64,000 nt of DNA, from NCBI RefSeq assembly GCF_036186745.1, contig NZ_CP108086.1:5766001-5830000 (forward strand), written 5' to 3'. Shown one piece after another: positions 1 through 9,287 of this stretch; position 1 is the first letter of the stretch, and each line of letters starts with the position of its first letter. The position numbers and the translations under genes were made by a program. The DNA is from Microbispora hainanensis (lineage in GTDB: Bacteria > Actinomycetota > Actinomycetes > Streptosporangiales > Streptosporangiaceae). The notes beneath the pieces are model-generated. The model was not told where the DNA came from, did not search any database, and saw only the letters and a program-made list of their open reading frames with translations.

Positions 1-2
1 CC

Positions 3-3000
3 GGCACTACGGGCACCGGTCCGGCGGACGCCTCCGGCCGCGGGCATGCGCGCCTGGGCGAGGCGGGGCCCGAGGAGGGGGTCATGGCGGCCGAGGCCCC
101 CGGCGCGGCGGGCGCGGACGTCGGCGGGGGCGTTCCGTTCGTGCTCTCGGCGAAGACGGAGACCGCGCTGCGCGCCCAGGCGGGCCTCGTGCACGACGTC
201 CTCGCCGCGGGGTCCGCCGCGCCGCGCGACGTCGCGTACACCCTCACCCGCAGGGCGCGGCTGGAGCACCGGGCCGTCGTGGACGTCGGCCCGGGGGCGG
301 ACCCCGTTCAGGCGCTGGCGGCTCTCCGCGACGGCGGACGCCACCCCGGGGTGATGATCGGGCGCGCGATGCCGGACCAGCGGCTCGCCTTCCTCTTCTC
401 CGGGCAGGGGGCGCAGCGGGCCGGCATGGGCGCCGGGCTGCTGCAGACCTCCACGGTGTACGCCGCCGCGTTCGACGAGATCTCCGCGCTGCTGGAGCCG
501 CACATCGGCGTCGCCCTGCGGGACCTGCTGGCCGATCCCGAGCGGCTCGGACAGACGCGGTACGCCCAGCCGGCGCTGTTCGCGGTGGAGGTCGCGCTCC
601 ACCGGCTCGCCGAGTCGCATGGCCTGCGGCCCGACTTCCTGATCGGGCACTCGGTCGGCGAACTCGCCGCCGCGCACGTCGCCGGGGTGCTCGACCTCGC
701 CTCCGCCTGCGCGCTGGTGGCCGCACGCGGCCGGCTGATGCAGTCGGCCAGGGAGGGCGGCGCGATGGCCGCGTTCGCCGCCACGCCCCGGGAGGCGGCC
801 GAACTGGCCGCTTCGGCGCACGGCGCCGTCGAGATCGCCGCGATCAACGGACCGGCGTCGGTGGTGCTGTCGGGCGACGCGGACGAGGTCGACCGGCTCG
901 CCGGGCGATGGAAGGCCGCCGGCCGCAAGGCCACCCGGCTCAAGGTGAGCCACGCCTTCCACTCGGCCCACATGGACGACGTTCTGGAGGACTTCCGCCG
1001 GGTGGCGGCGGGGCTGACGTTCGCCCCCGCCCGGGTGCCCGTCGTCTCCACCGCGACCGGGAAGCTCGCCGGTGAGCGGGAGATGGCGTCGCCGGACTAC
1101 TGGGTGGCCCAGTTGCGCGGCGCCGTGCGGTTCGCCGACGCGGTCCGTACGGCGCGGGAGGCGGGCGCGACCCGGTTCGCCGAGCTGGGCCCCGACGGGT
1201 CGCTCGCCGCGCTAGCCCAGGAGGCGGACGACGCGGAGACTCCCGGCGCGGCGGTCGCGGTGCCGCTGCTCAGGCCCGGCCGTCCGGACGCGGAGGCGTT
1301 CCGGGCGGCGCTCGCCCGCCTCCACGTGACGGGCGTCCCGGTCGAGTTCGGTCCGCTCGTGGAGGGCGGCCGGCTCACAGACCTGCCCACATATCCGTTC
1401 GAGACCAGGCGCTACTGGCTGCTGCCGCCCGTGGACGACGACCGGCCGGCGGCGTACGGGCTGGACACGTCTCCGCATCCGCTGCTCGCCGGCGCGACCG
1501 AGCTGCCGGACGGCGACCTGCTGTTCACCGGCGTGCTGTCGACCCGCCGCCAGAAGTGGCTGGCCCACCACCGGGTCGGCGGGCGGGTGCTGGTCCCCGC
1601 CACGGCCCTGGTCGAGCTGGCCCTCGCCGTGGGCACGACGGCCGGCCGGCCGACGCTCGGCGAGTTCGTGATGCACACGCCGATCGAGCTGGAGGGCGCG
1701 GCGGAGGTCCGTCTCCAGGTGGCCGTGTCCGCGGGCGGGACCCTCACGATCCGCAGCAGCCGCGCCCCGGGTGCGGCGCAGGGGCCGGCGCACTGGGACG
1801 TCAACGCCACGGCCACGCTCACCGAGGACGAGGTCCTCCCCGGCCGGCCGTTCGCGTCGGGCCCGGGGACCCGCCTCGATCCGGGCACGCCGGAGGACGC
1901 CTATCGGTTGCTCGCCGAGCACGGCTACGAGTACGGCCCGGCGTTCCGGGGGCTCGTCTCCGCCTGGCGCGACGAGGGCGACCTGTACGCCGAGGTGGCG
2001 CTGCCGCCGTCGCTCCGCGCCGAGGCCGCCGGATACGCCGCGCACCCGGCTCTGCTGGACGCCGCCCTCCACGCGCTCTCGCTGGACGGGCTCGACGGGC
2101 CACGGCGGGTGCCGTACGCGCTGAGCGGTGTGCGCGCGCGCCCGGCGCCGGGGGCGGGCCATGCGCGGCCGTCGGGAGCGGGGCCCACCCGTGTCCGCGC
2201 CCGGCTCACCCCGCTGGACTCCGACACCTACCGGGTGGACCTCGTCGGCGACGACGGAGGGGAGGTGCTGACGGTGGAGCGGCTGCGGCTGCGCCCGCTC
2301 CCGGCCGCCGCCGCGCTGTACGGCCTGGCCTGGGAGGCGGCGGCACCGCCCGAGCCGGTCGGGGACTTCGCCCTCGCCGACGACCTCCCCGGCGACCCGC
2401 CGCCGCTCGTGCTGCTCGACGGGCTCGACCTCGATGACGACCCGTACGCCGCGCTGGACGCGGCCCGCGAGGCGCTGCCTCGATGGCTCGCCGATCCCGC
2501 GGCCGCGGACGCCCGGCTGGTGGTGCTGACGCGTGGCCTCGCCGTGGACGGCGACGAGGACGCCAGACCGTCCACTGCCGCTCTTTGGGGCCTGGTCAGG
2601 TCGGCCCGGGCCGAGCACCCCGGCAGGTTCGCCCTGCTCGACATCGGCGCGGAAGAGCTCGATCCGGGGCTGCTCGCGGCCGTCGGCGCGGCGTTCCCCG
2701 AGGCCGCGATCCGCGGGGGAGCGCCGCTGGTGCCGCGGCTCGTCGCCGAGCCCGCGGCGCTGTCCTCCGGAGCGCCGCCGCTGTGGCCGCGCAGCGCCGC
2801 GGGCGGCACCGTGCTCGTGACCGGGGGCCTCGGCGCGCTCGGCCGGCGGATCGCCGCTCACCTGGTCACCCGGCACGGCGTGCGGAACCTGCTCCTGGTC
2901 GGCCGCCGGGGCGAGCGTCACCCGGACGCCGCCGCGATCCGGGCGGAACTGACCGCCCTCGGCGCCGCCGTCACCGTACGGGCCTGCGACCCGGCGGACC

Positions 3001-6000
3001 CGCGGGCCCTGGCCGCCCTGCTCGCCGGTCTCGACGGCCCGTTGACGGGCGTCGTCCACGCGGCGGGCGTCGCCGAGGACGCGGTCGTCGAAAGGCTCAC
3101 CGCGCCGGCTCTGCGCAGGGTGCTCGACGCCAAGCTCGCGGCGGCCCGCAACCTCGACGAGGCCACACGCGAGGGCGACCTCGACGCTTTCGTGCTGTTC
3201 GGCTCGGTGGCCGGTGTGCTCGGCACCGCGGGTCAGGGCGCGTACGCCGCCGCGAACGCCGCGCTGGAGGCGCTGACACGGCGCAGACGGCGGTCCGGCC
3301 GGCCCGGGCTGACCGTGCACTGGGGCCTGTGGGATGTCGGCGACGGAATGAGCGGCGGCCTTTCGGGGCGGGACGTCGCCCGGCTCGGGCGGGCCGGCAT
3401 CCGGCCCATGGCCCCGGCCGACGGGCTCGACCTGTTCGACCGCGCCCTGGGGCTGGACGTCCCCGTCGTGGTGGCGGGCAGCCTCGACCTCCCGGCGGCG
3501 GCGGCACGGATCCGCCCCACCGCCGCACAGCCCCACCGGCGCCCCGGCGCCCGTTCCCAGGGTGCGGACACCGCGCGGGCGGTGCTCGACGCGGTGCTCG
3601 ACGTGGTGCTCGACGCGGTGGCCGCCGTGCTGGGGCACGCCGACGGCTCGGAGATCGACCCGGGCCGGGCGTTCACCGATCTCGGGTTCGACTCGCTGAC
3701 CGCGGTCGAGTTGCGCAACCGGCTCGGCGGCGACCTCGGCGTCCGCCTGCCCGCGACGGTCGTGTTCGACCACCCCACCCCGGCCGCCCTCGCCGCCCAT
3801 CTCGACGGCATTGTCACCGGCGGCCCCGGCACGCGCGGCGACGAGGCCGAGGGGCCGCGGGAGCCGTACGCGCCGGACGACGACGCCGTCGCGATCGTCG
3901 GCATGGCCTGCCGGTTCCCCGGCGGCGTACGGACGCCGGCGGAGCTGTGGGAGCTGCTCGTCTCGGGCACCGACGCCATCACCGAGTTCCCCGCCGACCG
4001 AGGCTGGGACCCCGACCTGTTCGACCCCGATCCCGACCATCCGGGCACGTCGATCACCCGGTATGGCGGGTTCCTGCACGACGCCGCCGAGTTCGACCCC
4101 GAGTTCTTCGGCATCAGCCACCGTGAGGCCCTGGCGGTCGACCCGCAGCAGCGCCTGCTGCTGCAGACCGCCTGGGAGGCGATCGAGGACGCGGGAATCG
4201 ATCCGGCGACGCTGCGCGGCTCCCAGAGCGGGGTGTTCGTCGGCGTCATGTACTCCGACTACGGGGCGCGCGTCCACCAGCGCCGCGGCGCGGCCCGAGA
4301 CCTGGAGGGCTACCTCGTCAGCGGCAGCGCGGGAAGCGTCGCGTCCGGCCGCATCTCCTACACCCTCGGCCTGGAGGGCCCGGCGGTGACCGTGGACACG
4401 GCCTGCTCCTCCTCGCTGGTCGCCGTCCACCAGGCCGCGCAGGCCCTCCGGCTCGGCGAGTGCGCCCTGGCCCTGGCCGGCGGCGCGACCGTGATGGCGA
4501 GCCCGGCCACGTTCGTCGAGTTCAGCCGCCAGCGCGGGCTGGCGCCTGACGGCCGCTGCAAGCCGTTCTCCGCCGACGCCGACGGCACCGCGTGGGGCGA
4601 GGGCGTGGGGCTGCTCGTGCTGGAACGCCTCTCCGACGCGCGGCGCAACGGCCACCGTGTGCTCGCCCTGGTCCGCGGCTCCGCGGTCAACCAGGACGGC
4701 GCGAGCAACGGGCTCACCGCGCCTAACGGCCCGGCGCAGGAGCGGGTGATCCGTGCCGCCCTGCGCGGCGCCGGTCTGCGGCCGTCGGACGTCGACGTGC
4801 TGGAGGCCCACGGCACCGGCACCCGGCTCGGCGACCCGATCGAGGCGGGCGCCGTGCTCGGCACGTACGGCCGGGACCGGGACGGGCGCGCTCCGCTGCT
4901 GATGGGCTCGGTCAAGTCGAACATCGGCCACACCCAGGCGGCGGCCGGAGTGGCCGGGATCATCAAGATGGTGCTGGCCATGCGGCATGGCCGGGTGCCC
5001 GCCACGCTGCACCTGGCCCGGCCCAGCGAACACGTCGACTGGTCCGGCGGCGCGGTCATCGTGCCCGCCGAGCCGGTCCCCTGGCCCGACGCCCCCGGGC
5101 CGCGCCGGGCCGCGGTCTCCTCGTTCGGCATCAGCGGCACTAACGCCCACGTCATCCTCGAAATGGGCGACGAGCCTCCCGCGCCGGACGCCCCGCCCGC
5201 CGTGGCGCCCGGCGAGGAGACGTCCGCGACGCGGGTCGTGCCGTGGGTGCTCAGCGCCCGCACCGCCGAGGCGCTGCGCGAGCAGGCGGCGAGGCTCAGG
5301 CGGCATGTGCTCGCCGATCCCGGGCTGCGGCCGGCCGACGTCGCCCTGTCGCTGGCCACCACCCGGACCGCGTTCGACCATCGGGCCGTGGTGCTCGGCC
5401 GGGACCGCGCCGAGCTGGTCGCCGGGCTCGACCACCTCGTCGCGGGGACGCGGCCGGAGGCCGGCGGCTTCCCCGTCGTCGTCACCGGCACGGCGGTGCG
5501 CGGCCGCACCGCCGTGCTGTTCGCCGGCCAGGGAGGCCAGCGGACCGGCATGGGCACGGAGCTGTACCGGACGTTCCCGGCGTACGCGCGGGCCTTCGAC
5601 GAGGTACGCGCGGAGCTGCTCCGGATCGACGGCGTCGACGTGGCGGCGGTGATCGCGGGGGAGGGCGAGCCGGGGCTCATCGACAGGACCCGCTACACGC
5701 AGACGTCGCTGTTCGCACTGGAGGTCGCCCTCTTCCGCCTGCTGGAGTCGTGGGGCCTGGCGGCCGACGCCCTCGCGGGGCACTCGGTGGGGGAGATCGC
5801 CGCCGCGCACGTCGCCGGGGCGCTGACCCTGCCGGACGCGGCGGCGCTCGTGGCAGCGCGCGGGCGGCTCATGCAGGAACTGCCGGAAGGCGGGCTGATG
5901 GTCGCCGTGCAGGCCGACCGGGCGACGGTGGAACGGCTGGCGCGGGAGGCGGAGGCGCCCGTGGACGTCGCCGCCGTCAACGCCCCCGGCTCGGTGGTGA

Positions 6001-9000
6001 TCTCCGGGGACGCCGAGCCCGTGGAGAGGCTGGCCGCGATCCTGTCCGGGCGCGGCCACCGGACCAGACGGCTCACCGTGAGCCACGCCTTCCACTCGGC
6101 CCGCATGGAGCCGATGCTGGCGCCGTTCCGCGCGGAGATCGCCGGACTGGCCGCGTCGGCCCCGCACCGCACGCTCGTGTCGACGCTCACCGCAGAGGAG
6201 GCCGGCGCCGGCACGCTGGGGTCACCGGACCACTGGGCCGGCCAGGTGCGGGGGACCGTGCGCTTCGCCGACGCGGTCGCACGGCTGCGCGGCCTCGGCG
6301 CGGCCCGCTTCCTGGAGATCGGCCCCGATTCGGCGCTCACCGCCATGGTCCGCCAGTGCGACCTGGGCGAGGACGCCGTCGCGGCGGCCGCGCTCGGCCG
6401 CGGGACCGGCGAGGTGACCGCGTTGTGGACGTTCGTGGCCCGCGCCTTCGTGGCCGGGGTCGCCTGGGACTGGCGGGCGCTGCTGGGCGGGGGCGTCGTG
6501 GTCCCGCTGCCCACCTACGCCTTCCGCCGCGAGCGGCTGTGGCTCGCGGCGCCCTCGCCGGACGCGACCGCGACCGGCGTCGGCGCGGACGATCCCGGCC
6601 ACCCGCTGCTCACGGCCGCCGTGACCGTCCCCGACGGGGGACCCACCGTCTACACCGGCGTGCTGTCGGCCGGGCGGCAGCCCTGGCTGGCCGACCACGC
6701 GCTCGCGGGGGCCCCGGTGCTCCCGGCCGCCGCCCTCCTCGACGTGACCGCCTGGCTCGCGGCCCGGCACGGCGCCGACGGGGTGCGGGAACTGGAGCTG
6801 CGCTCGCCGGTGCCGATCCCCGCGGAAGGGGAGGTCCAGCTGCGGATCACGGTCGACGGCGCCCGGGTGCGTGTTCACGGCCGTCCCTCCGGGTCCGGGG
6901 AGTGGACCCTGCACGCCGAGGCGGTGCTCGGCGACGACGGTCCCGGGCCCGGCTGGCCGGGCCGCCGTCCGCCCGAGGCCGTGTCCGTTGACGTGACCGG
7001 CGCGTACGCCCGGTTCGCCGCGCGCGGCTACGAGTACGGCCCCGCCTTCCAGGGCCTGCGCGCCATGTGGCGGACCGAGGACGAGCTGTACGCCGAGGTC
7101 GAGAGCGAGATCGTCCCCGGGCTGCTCGACGCGGCCCTGCACCCGTGGGTCGCGGTCGCCGCGGACCCGCCGGAGGGGCGGATCCCCGTCCCCTACGCGT
7201 TCCGCGGCCTGGCTCTCCACGCCGTGGCGGGGAGACGGCTGCTGGTCAGGATCCGGCTCACCGGGGAGGAGACGTTCACACTCGACGCGGCCGACGCCGG
7301 CGGATCCCCGGTGCTGTCGGTGGCGGAGGTACGCGTACGCCCGATAGAGGAGCGCGCGCTGCTGAGCGCGGGGGGAGCCGGCCCGCGGCCGTACGAGATC
7401 GTCTGGGCCCCGGCCCCGCTCGACGGCACGCCCCCGGCCGGGAGACCCGCGGTCGTCCTGGCCCCCGAGGGGTTCCTCGCCGACGCGCCCTGCCCTGTCG
7501 TCACCTACCCGACCGGCGGAGAACCGGGAGGCAGCGCCGCGCCCCCGGGCGGCCCGGCCGCGGCGGTCCGGGCGGCCCTGGACGCGGCCCGCGCGGCCGT
7601 CCTCGGGCTGCCCGACGACGGCCACCTCGTGGTGGTGACCCGGGGAGCCACGGGAGACGAGGGACCACAGGCCCCCGGCCTGGCGCCCTCCGGCGGGCCG
7701 GGCGACCTCAGCGGGCTGATCGGGGCGGCGCTGTGGGGGTTCGTCCGTGCGGCGGTCCAGGAGTTCCCCGGCAAGGTCGGCGTGGTCGACCTCGACGACA
7801 GCCCGGAGTCGACGGCCGGGCTGCCGCGCGCCCTGGCGGCCCGGCCCGGCCAGATCGCCCTGCGCCGGGGCGAGGTCGTGCGTCCCCGCCTGCGCGCCCT
7901 GACCGGCGCCCCCGGCGACGCGCCGGACCTGGGCTCGGGCACGGTCCTGGTGACCGGAGCCGGCGGCGCGCTCGGCGGCGAGGTCGTGCGGCACCTGGCC
8001 CGCCGGCACGGCGCCCGCAGGCTGCTGCTCGTCAGCCGGCGCGGCGACGCCGATCCCGCGCTGCGTGCCCTCGCCGGGGAACTCGCGGCACAAGACGGCG
8101 TCGATGTCCGTACAGCCGCCTGTGACGTGGCCGACCCCGCGGCGACGGAGGCGCTGGTCGCCGGGGTGGCCGGCGACCTCGTCGCGGTGGTCCACGCGGC
8201 GGGCGCGCTCGACGACGCCGTGCTGGAGAACACGACCCCCGAACGGCTCGACCGGGTCCTGCGCCCGAAGGTGGACGCGGCCTGGAACCTCCACCGGCTC
8301 ACCGCACACCTGCCGCTGCGGGCGTTCGTGCTGTTCTCGTCCGTCGCGGGGGTGCTGGGCAACGCGGGGCAGGCGGGTTACGCCGCGGCCAACGCGTTCC
8401 TGGACGCGCTCGCCCGGCACCGGCGGGCGGCCGGGCTGCCCGCACTGTCGCTCGCCTGGGGTTTGTGGGACTCCGGCGGAGGCATGGCCGCCGAGCTGAG
8501 CGCGGCCGCGCGGGCCCGGCTCGACCGGATGGGCGTCCGCCCGCTGGTCAGCGGCGAGGCGCTCGACCTGCTCGACCACGCACTGGCGGCGGGCCCCGCC
8601 GTGCTGGTCCCGGCGCGGTTCGACCGGGCCGCGCTCGCCCGGCGGCAGGGCGAACCGCCCGAGGTGCTCGCCGATCTGGCGCCCGCCGCCGCCGCTCCCG
8701 CCGTACGGGCCGTGCCGCTGGCGCGGCGCCTCGACGGGCTGGACGAGGAGGCGGCCCGGGCCCTGGTGCGCGGCGTCGTCGCGGGCCGGGTCGCGGAGGT
8801 GCTCGGGCTGCCCGGCGGAGCGCGCGTCCCCGAGGATCGCGGGCTGTTCGACCTCGGTCTCGACTCGCTCACGGCGATCGAGCTGCGCAACCGGCTCGGA
8901 GAGGAGTCGGGCGAGCGGCTCCCGGCGACCGTGCTGTTCGACCACCCGACCGTACGGGAGCTGACCGCGTACCTGCTCGACCGGGTGCGCGGGGAGCGGC

Positions 9001-9227
9001 CGGTGTTCGACCCGGCGGCTCTGGACGCCTGGGTGTCGGCCGCCTCCGGCCGCACCGGCGGCGACCGGCAGCGGGCCGAGCTCGTACGGGCGCTGCGCGG
9101 CGCGCTGAGCGTCCTCGACCCCGCCGGGGGACGGCCGGCCGCGAACGGCGGCGACTCCCTGGCCGGAGTCGAGGCGGCCTCCGACGACGAGCTGTTCGGC
9201 CTGCTCGACCGGGAGCTGAGCGAGTGA
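3..9227 (+). CDS. Type I modular polyketide synthase, 5'-partial: (KS)-AT-DH-KR-ACP / KS-AT-DH-KR-ACP
   Basis: The frame is open from base 3, so the gene starts upstream; the first visible residues are a KS-AT linker, and the ATG at 84 is internal. The first module has an AT (GHSVGE near 650, HAFH near 955, malonyl type), a DH with intact HxxxGxxxxP (near 1570), a KR (TGGLGALG near 2820, Ser and Tyr of the triad present, AED in place of LDD) and an ACP (GFDSL near 3690). The second has a KS (DTACSSS near 4395, [17 protein letters not shown]), a malonyl-type AT (GHSVGE near 5780, HAFH near 6085), a DH (HALAGAPVLP near 6695), an LDD-type KR (near 7950) and an ACP (GLDSL near 8855). No ER motif occurs. 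Each module should therefore add C2 and leave a double bond, giving a conjugated diene. The C-terminal tail (about 9000-9227) looks like a docking region for the next PKS. The content resembles the 3' end of an AbyB1-type gene, but the symbol is not certain. Confidence 0.95.
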   Translation, partial: GTTGTGPADASGRGHARLGEAGPEEGVMAAEAPGAAGADVGGGVPFVLSAKTETALRAQAGLVHDVLAAGSAAPRDVAYTLTRRARLEHRAVVDVGPGADPVQALAALRDGGRHPGVMIGRAMPDQRLAFLFSGQGAQRAGMGAGLLQTSTVYAAAFDEISALLEPHIGVALRDLLADPERLGQTRYAQPALFAVEVALHRLAESHGLRPDFLIGHSVGELAAAHVAGVLDLASACALVAARGRLMQSAREGGAMAAFAATPREAAELAASAHGAVEIAAINGPASVVLSGDADEVDRLAGRWKAAGRKATRLKVSHAFHSAHMDDVLEDFRRVAAGLTFAPARVPVVSTATGKLAGEREMASPDYWVAQLRGAVRFADAVRTAREAGATRFAELGPDGSLAALAQEADDAETPGAAVAVPLLRPGRPDAEAFRAALARLHVTGVPVEFGPLVEGGRLTDLPTYPFETRRYWLLPPVDDDRPAAYGLDTSPHPLLAGATELPDGDLLFTGVLSTRRQKWLAHHRVGGRVLVPATALVELALAVGTTAGRPTLGEFVMHTPIELEGAAEVRLQVAVSAGGTLTIRSSRAPGAAQGPAHWDVNATATLTEDEVLPGRPFASGPGTRLDPGTPEDAYRLLAEHGYEYGPAFRGLVSAWRDEGDLYAEVALPPSLRAEAAGYAAHPALLDAALHALSLDGLDGPRRVPYALSGVRARPAPGAGHARPSGAGPTRVRARLTPLDSDTYRVDLVGDDGGEVLTVERLRLRPLPAAAALYGLAWEAAAPPEPVGDFALADDLPGDPPPLVLLDGLDLDDDPYAALDAAREALPRWLADPAAADARLVVLTRGLAVDGDEDARPSTAALWGLVRSARAEHPGRFALLDIGAEELDPGLLAAVGAAFPEAAIRGGAPLVPRLVAEPAALSSGAPPLWPRSAAGGTVLVTGGLGALGRRIAAHLVTRHGVRNLLLVGRRGERHPDAAAIRAELTALGAAVTVRACDPADPRALAALLAGLDGPLTGVVHAAGVAEDAVVERLTAPALRRVLDAKLAAARNLDEATREGDLDAFVLFGSVAGVLGTAGQGAYAAANAALEALTRRRRRSGRPGLTVHWGLWDVGDGMSGGLSGRDVARLGRAGIRPMAPADGLDLFDRALGLDVPVVVAGSLDLPAAAARIRPTAAQPHRRPGARSQGADTARAVLDAVLDVVLDAVAAVLGHADGSEIDPGRAFTDLGFDSLTAVELRNRLGGDLGVRLPATVVFDHPTPAALAAHLDGIVTGGPGTRGDEAEGPREPYAPDDDAVAIVGMACRFPGGVRTPAELWELLVSGTDAITEFPADRGWDPDLFDPDPDHPGTSITRYGGFLHDAAEFDPEFFGISHREALAVDPQQRLLLQTAWEAIEDAGIDPATLRGSQSGVFVGVMYSDYGARVHQRRGAARDLEGYLVSGSAGSVASGRISYTLGLEGPAVTVDTACSSSLVAVHQAAQALRLGECALALAGGATVMASPATFVEFSRQRGLAPDGRCKPFSADADGTAWGEGVGLLVLERLSDARRNGHRVLALVRGSAVNQDGASNGLTAPNGPAQERVIRAALRGAGLRPSDVDVLEAHGTGTRLGDPIEAGAVLGTYGRDRDGRAPLLMGSVKSNIGHTQAAAGVAGIIKMVLAMRHGRVPATLHLARPSEHVDWSGGAVIVPAEPVPWPDAPGPRRAAVSSFGISGTNAHVILEMGDEPPAPDAPPAVAPGEETSATRVVPWVLSARTAEALREQAARLRRHVLADPGLRPADVALSLATTRTAFDHRAVVLGRDRAELVAGLDHLVAGTRPEAGGFPVVVTGTAVRGRTAVLFAGQGGQRTGMGTELYRTFPAYARAFDEVRAELLRIDGVDVAAVIAGEGEPGLIDRTRYTQTSLFALEVALFRLLESWGLAADALAGHSVGEIAAAHVAGALTLPDAAALVAARGRLMQELPEGGLMVAVQADRATVERLAREAEAPVDVAAVNAPGSVVISGDAEPVERLAAILSGRGHRTRRLTVSHAFHSARMEPMLAPFRAEIAGLAASAPHRTLVSTLTAEEAGAGTLGSPDHWAGQVRGTVRFADAVARLRGLGAARFLEIGPDSALTAMVRQCDLGEDAVAAAALGRGTGEVTALWTFVARAFVAGVAWDWRALLGGGVVVPLPTYAFRRERLWLAAPSPDATATGVGADDPGHPLLTAAVTVPDGGPTVYTGVLSAGRQPWLADHALAGAPVLPAAALLDVTAWLAARHGADGVRELELRSPVPIPAEGEVQLRITVDGARVRVHGRPSGSGEWTLHAEAVLGDDGPGPGWPGRRPPEAVSVDVTGAYARFAARGYEYGPAFQGLRAMWRTEDELYAEVESEIVPGLLDAALHPWVAVAADPPEGRIPVPYAFRGLALHAVAGRRLLVRIRLTGEETFTLDAADAGGSPVLSVAEVRVRPIEERALLSAGGAGPRPYEIVWAPAPLDGTPPAGRPAVVLAPEGFLADAPCPVVTYPTGGEPGGSAAPPGGPAAAVRAALDAARAAVLGLPDDGHLVVVTRGATGDEGPQAPGLAPSGGPGDLSGLIGAALWGFVRAAVQEFPGKVGVVDLDDSPESTAGLPRALAARPGQIALRRGEVVRPRLRALTGAPGDAPDLGSGTVLVTGAGGALGGEVVRHLARRHGARRLLLVSRRGDADPALRALAGELAAQDGVDVRTAACDVADPAATEALVAGVAGDLVAVVHAAGALDDAVLENTTPERLDRVLRPKVDAAWNLHRLTAHLPLRAFVLFSSVAGVLGNAGQAGYAAANAFLDALARHRRAAGLPALSLAWGLWDSGGGMAAELSAAARARLDRMGVRPLVSGEALDLLDHALAAGPAVLVPARFDRAALARRQGEPPEVLADLAPAAAAPAVRAVPLARRLDGLDEEAARALVRGVVAGRVAEVLGLPGGARVPEDRGLFDLGLDSLTAIELRNRLGEESGERLPATVLFDHPTVRELTAYLLDRVRGERPVFDPAALDAWVSAASGRTGGDRQRAELVRALRGALSVLDPAGGRPAANGGDSLAGVEAASDDELFGLLDRELSE

Positions 9228-9287
9228 TCCCGCCGCACGCCCTTCCCCGCGGAACGACGGATCTTCAGGACGGAGAGCGGTTCATCC

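Noticed and set aside
1212..6167. Very long minus-strand open frame across the first PKS
   Set aside because: It is the antisense of clear KS/AT/DH/KR/ACP coding sequence and is Arg/Gly/Gln-rich; long antisense frames are common at this GC content.
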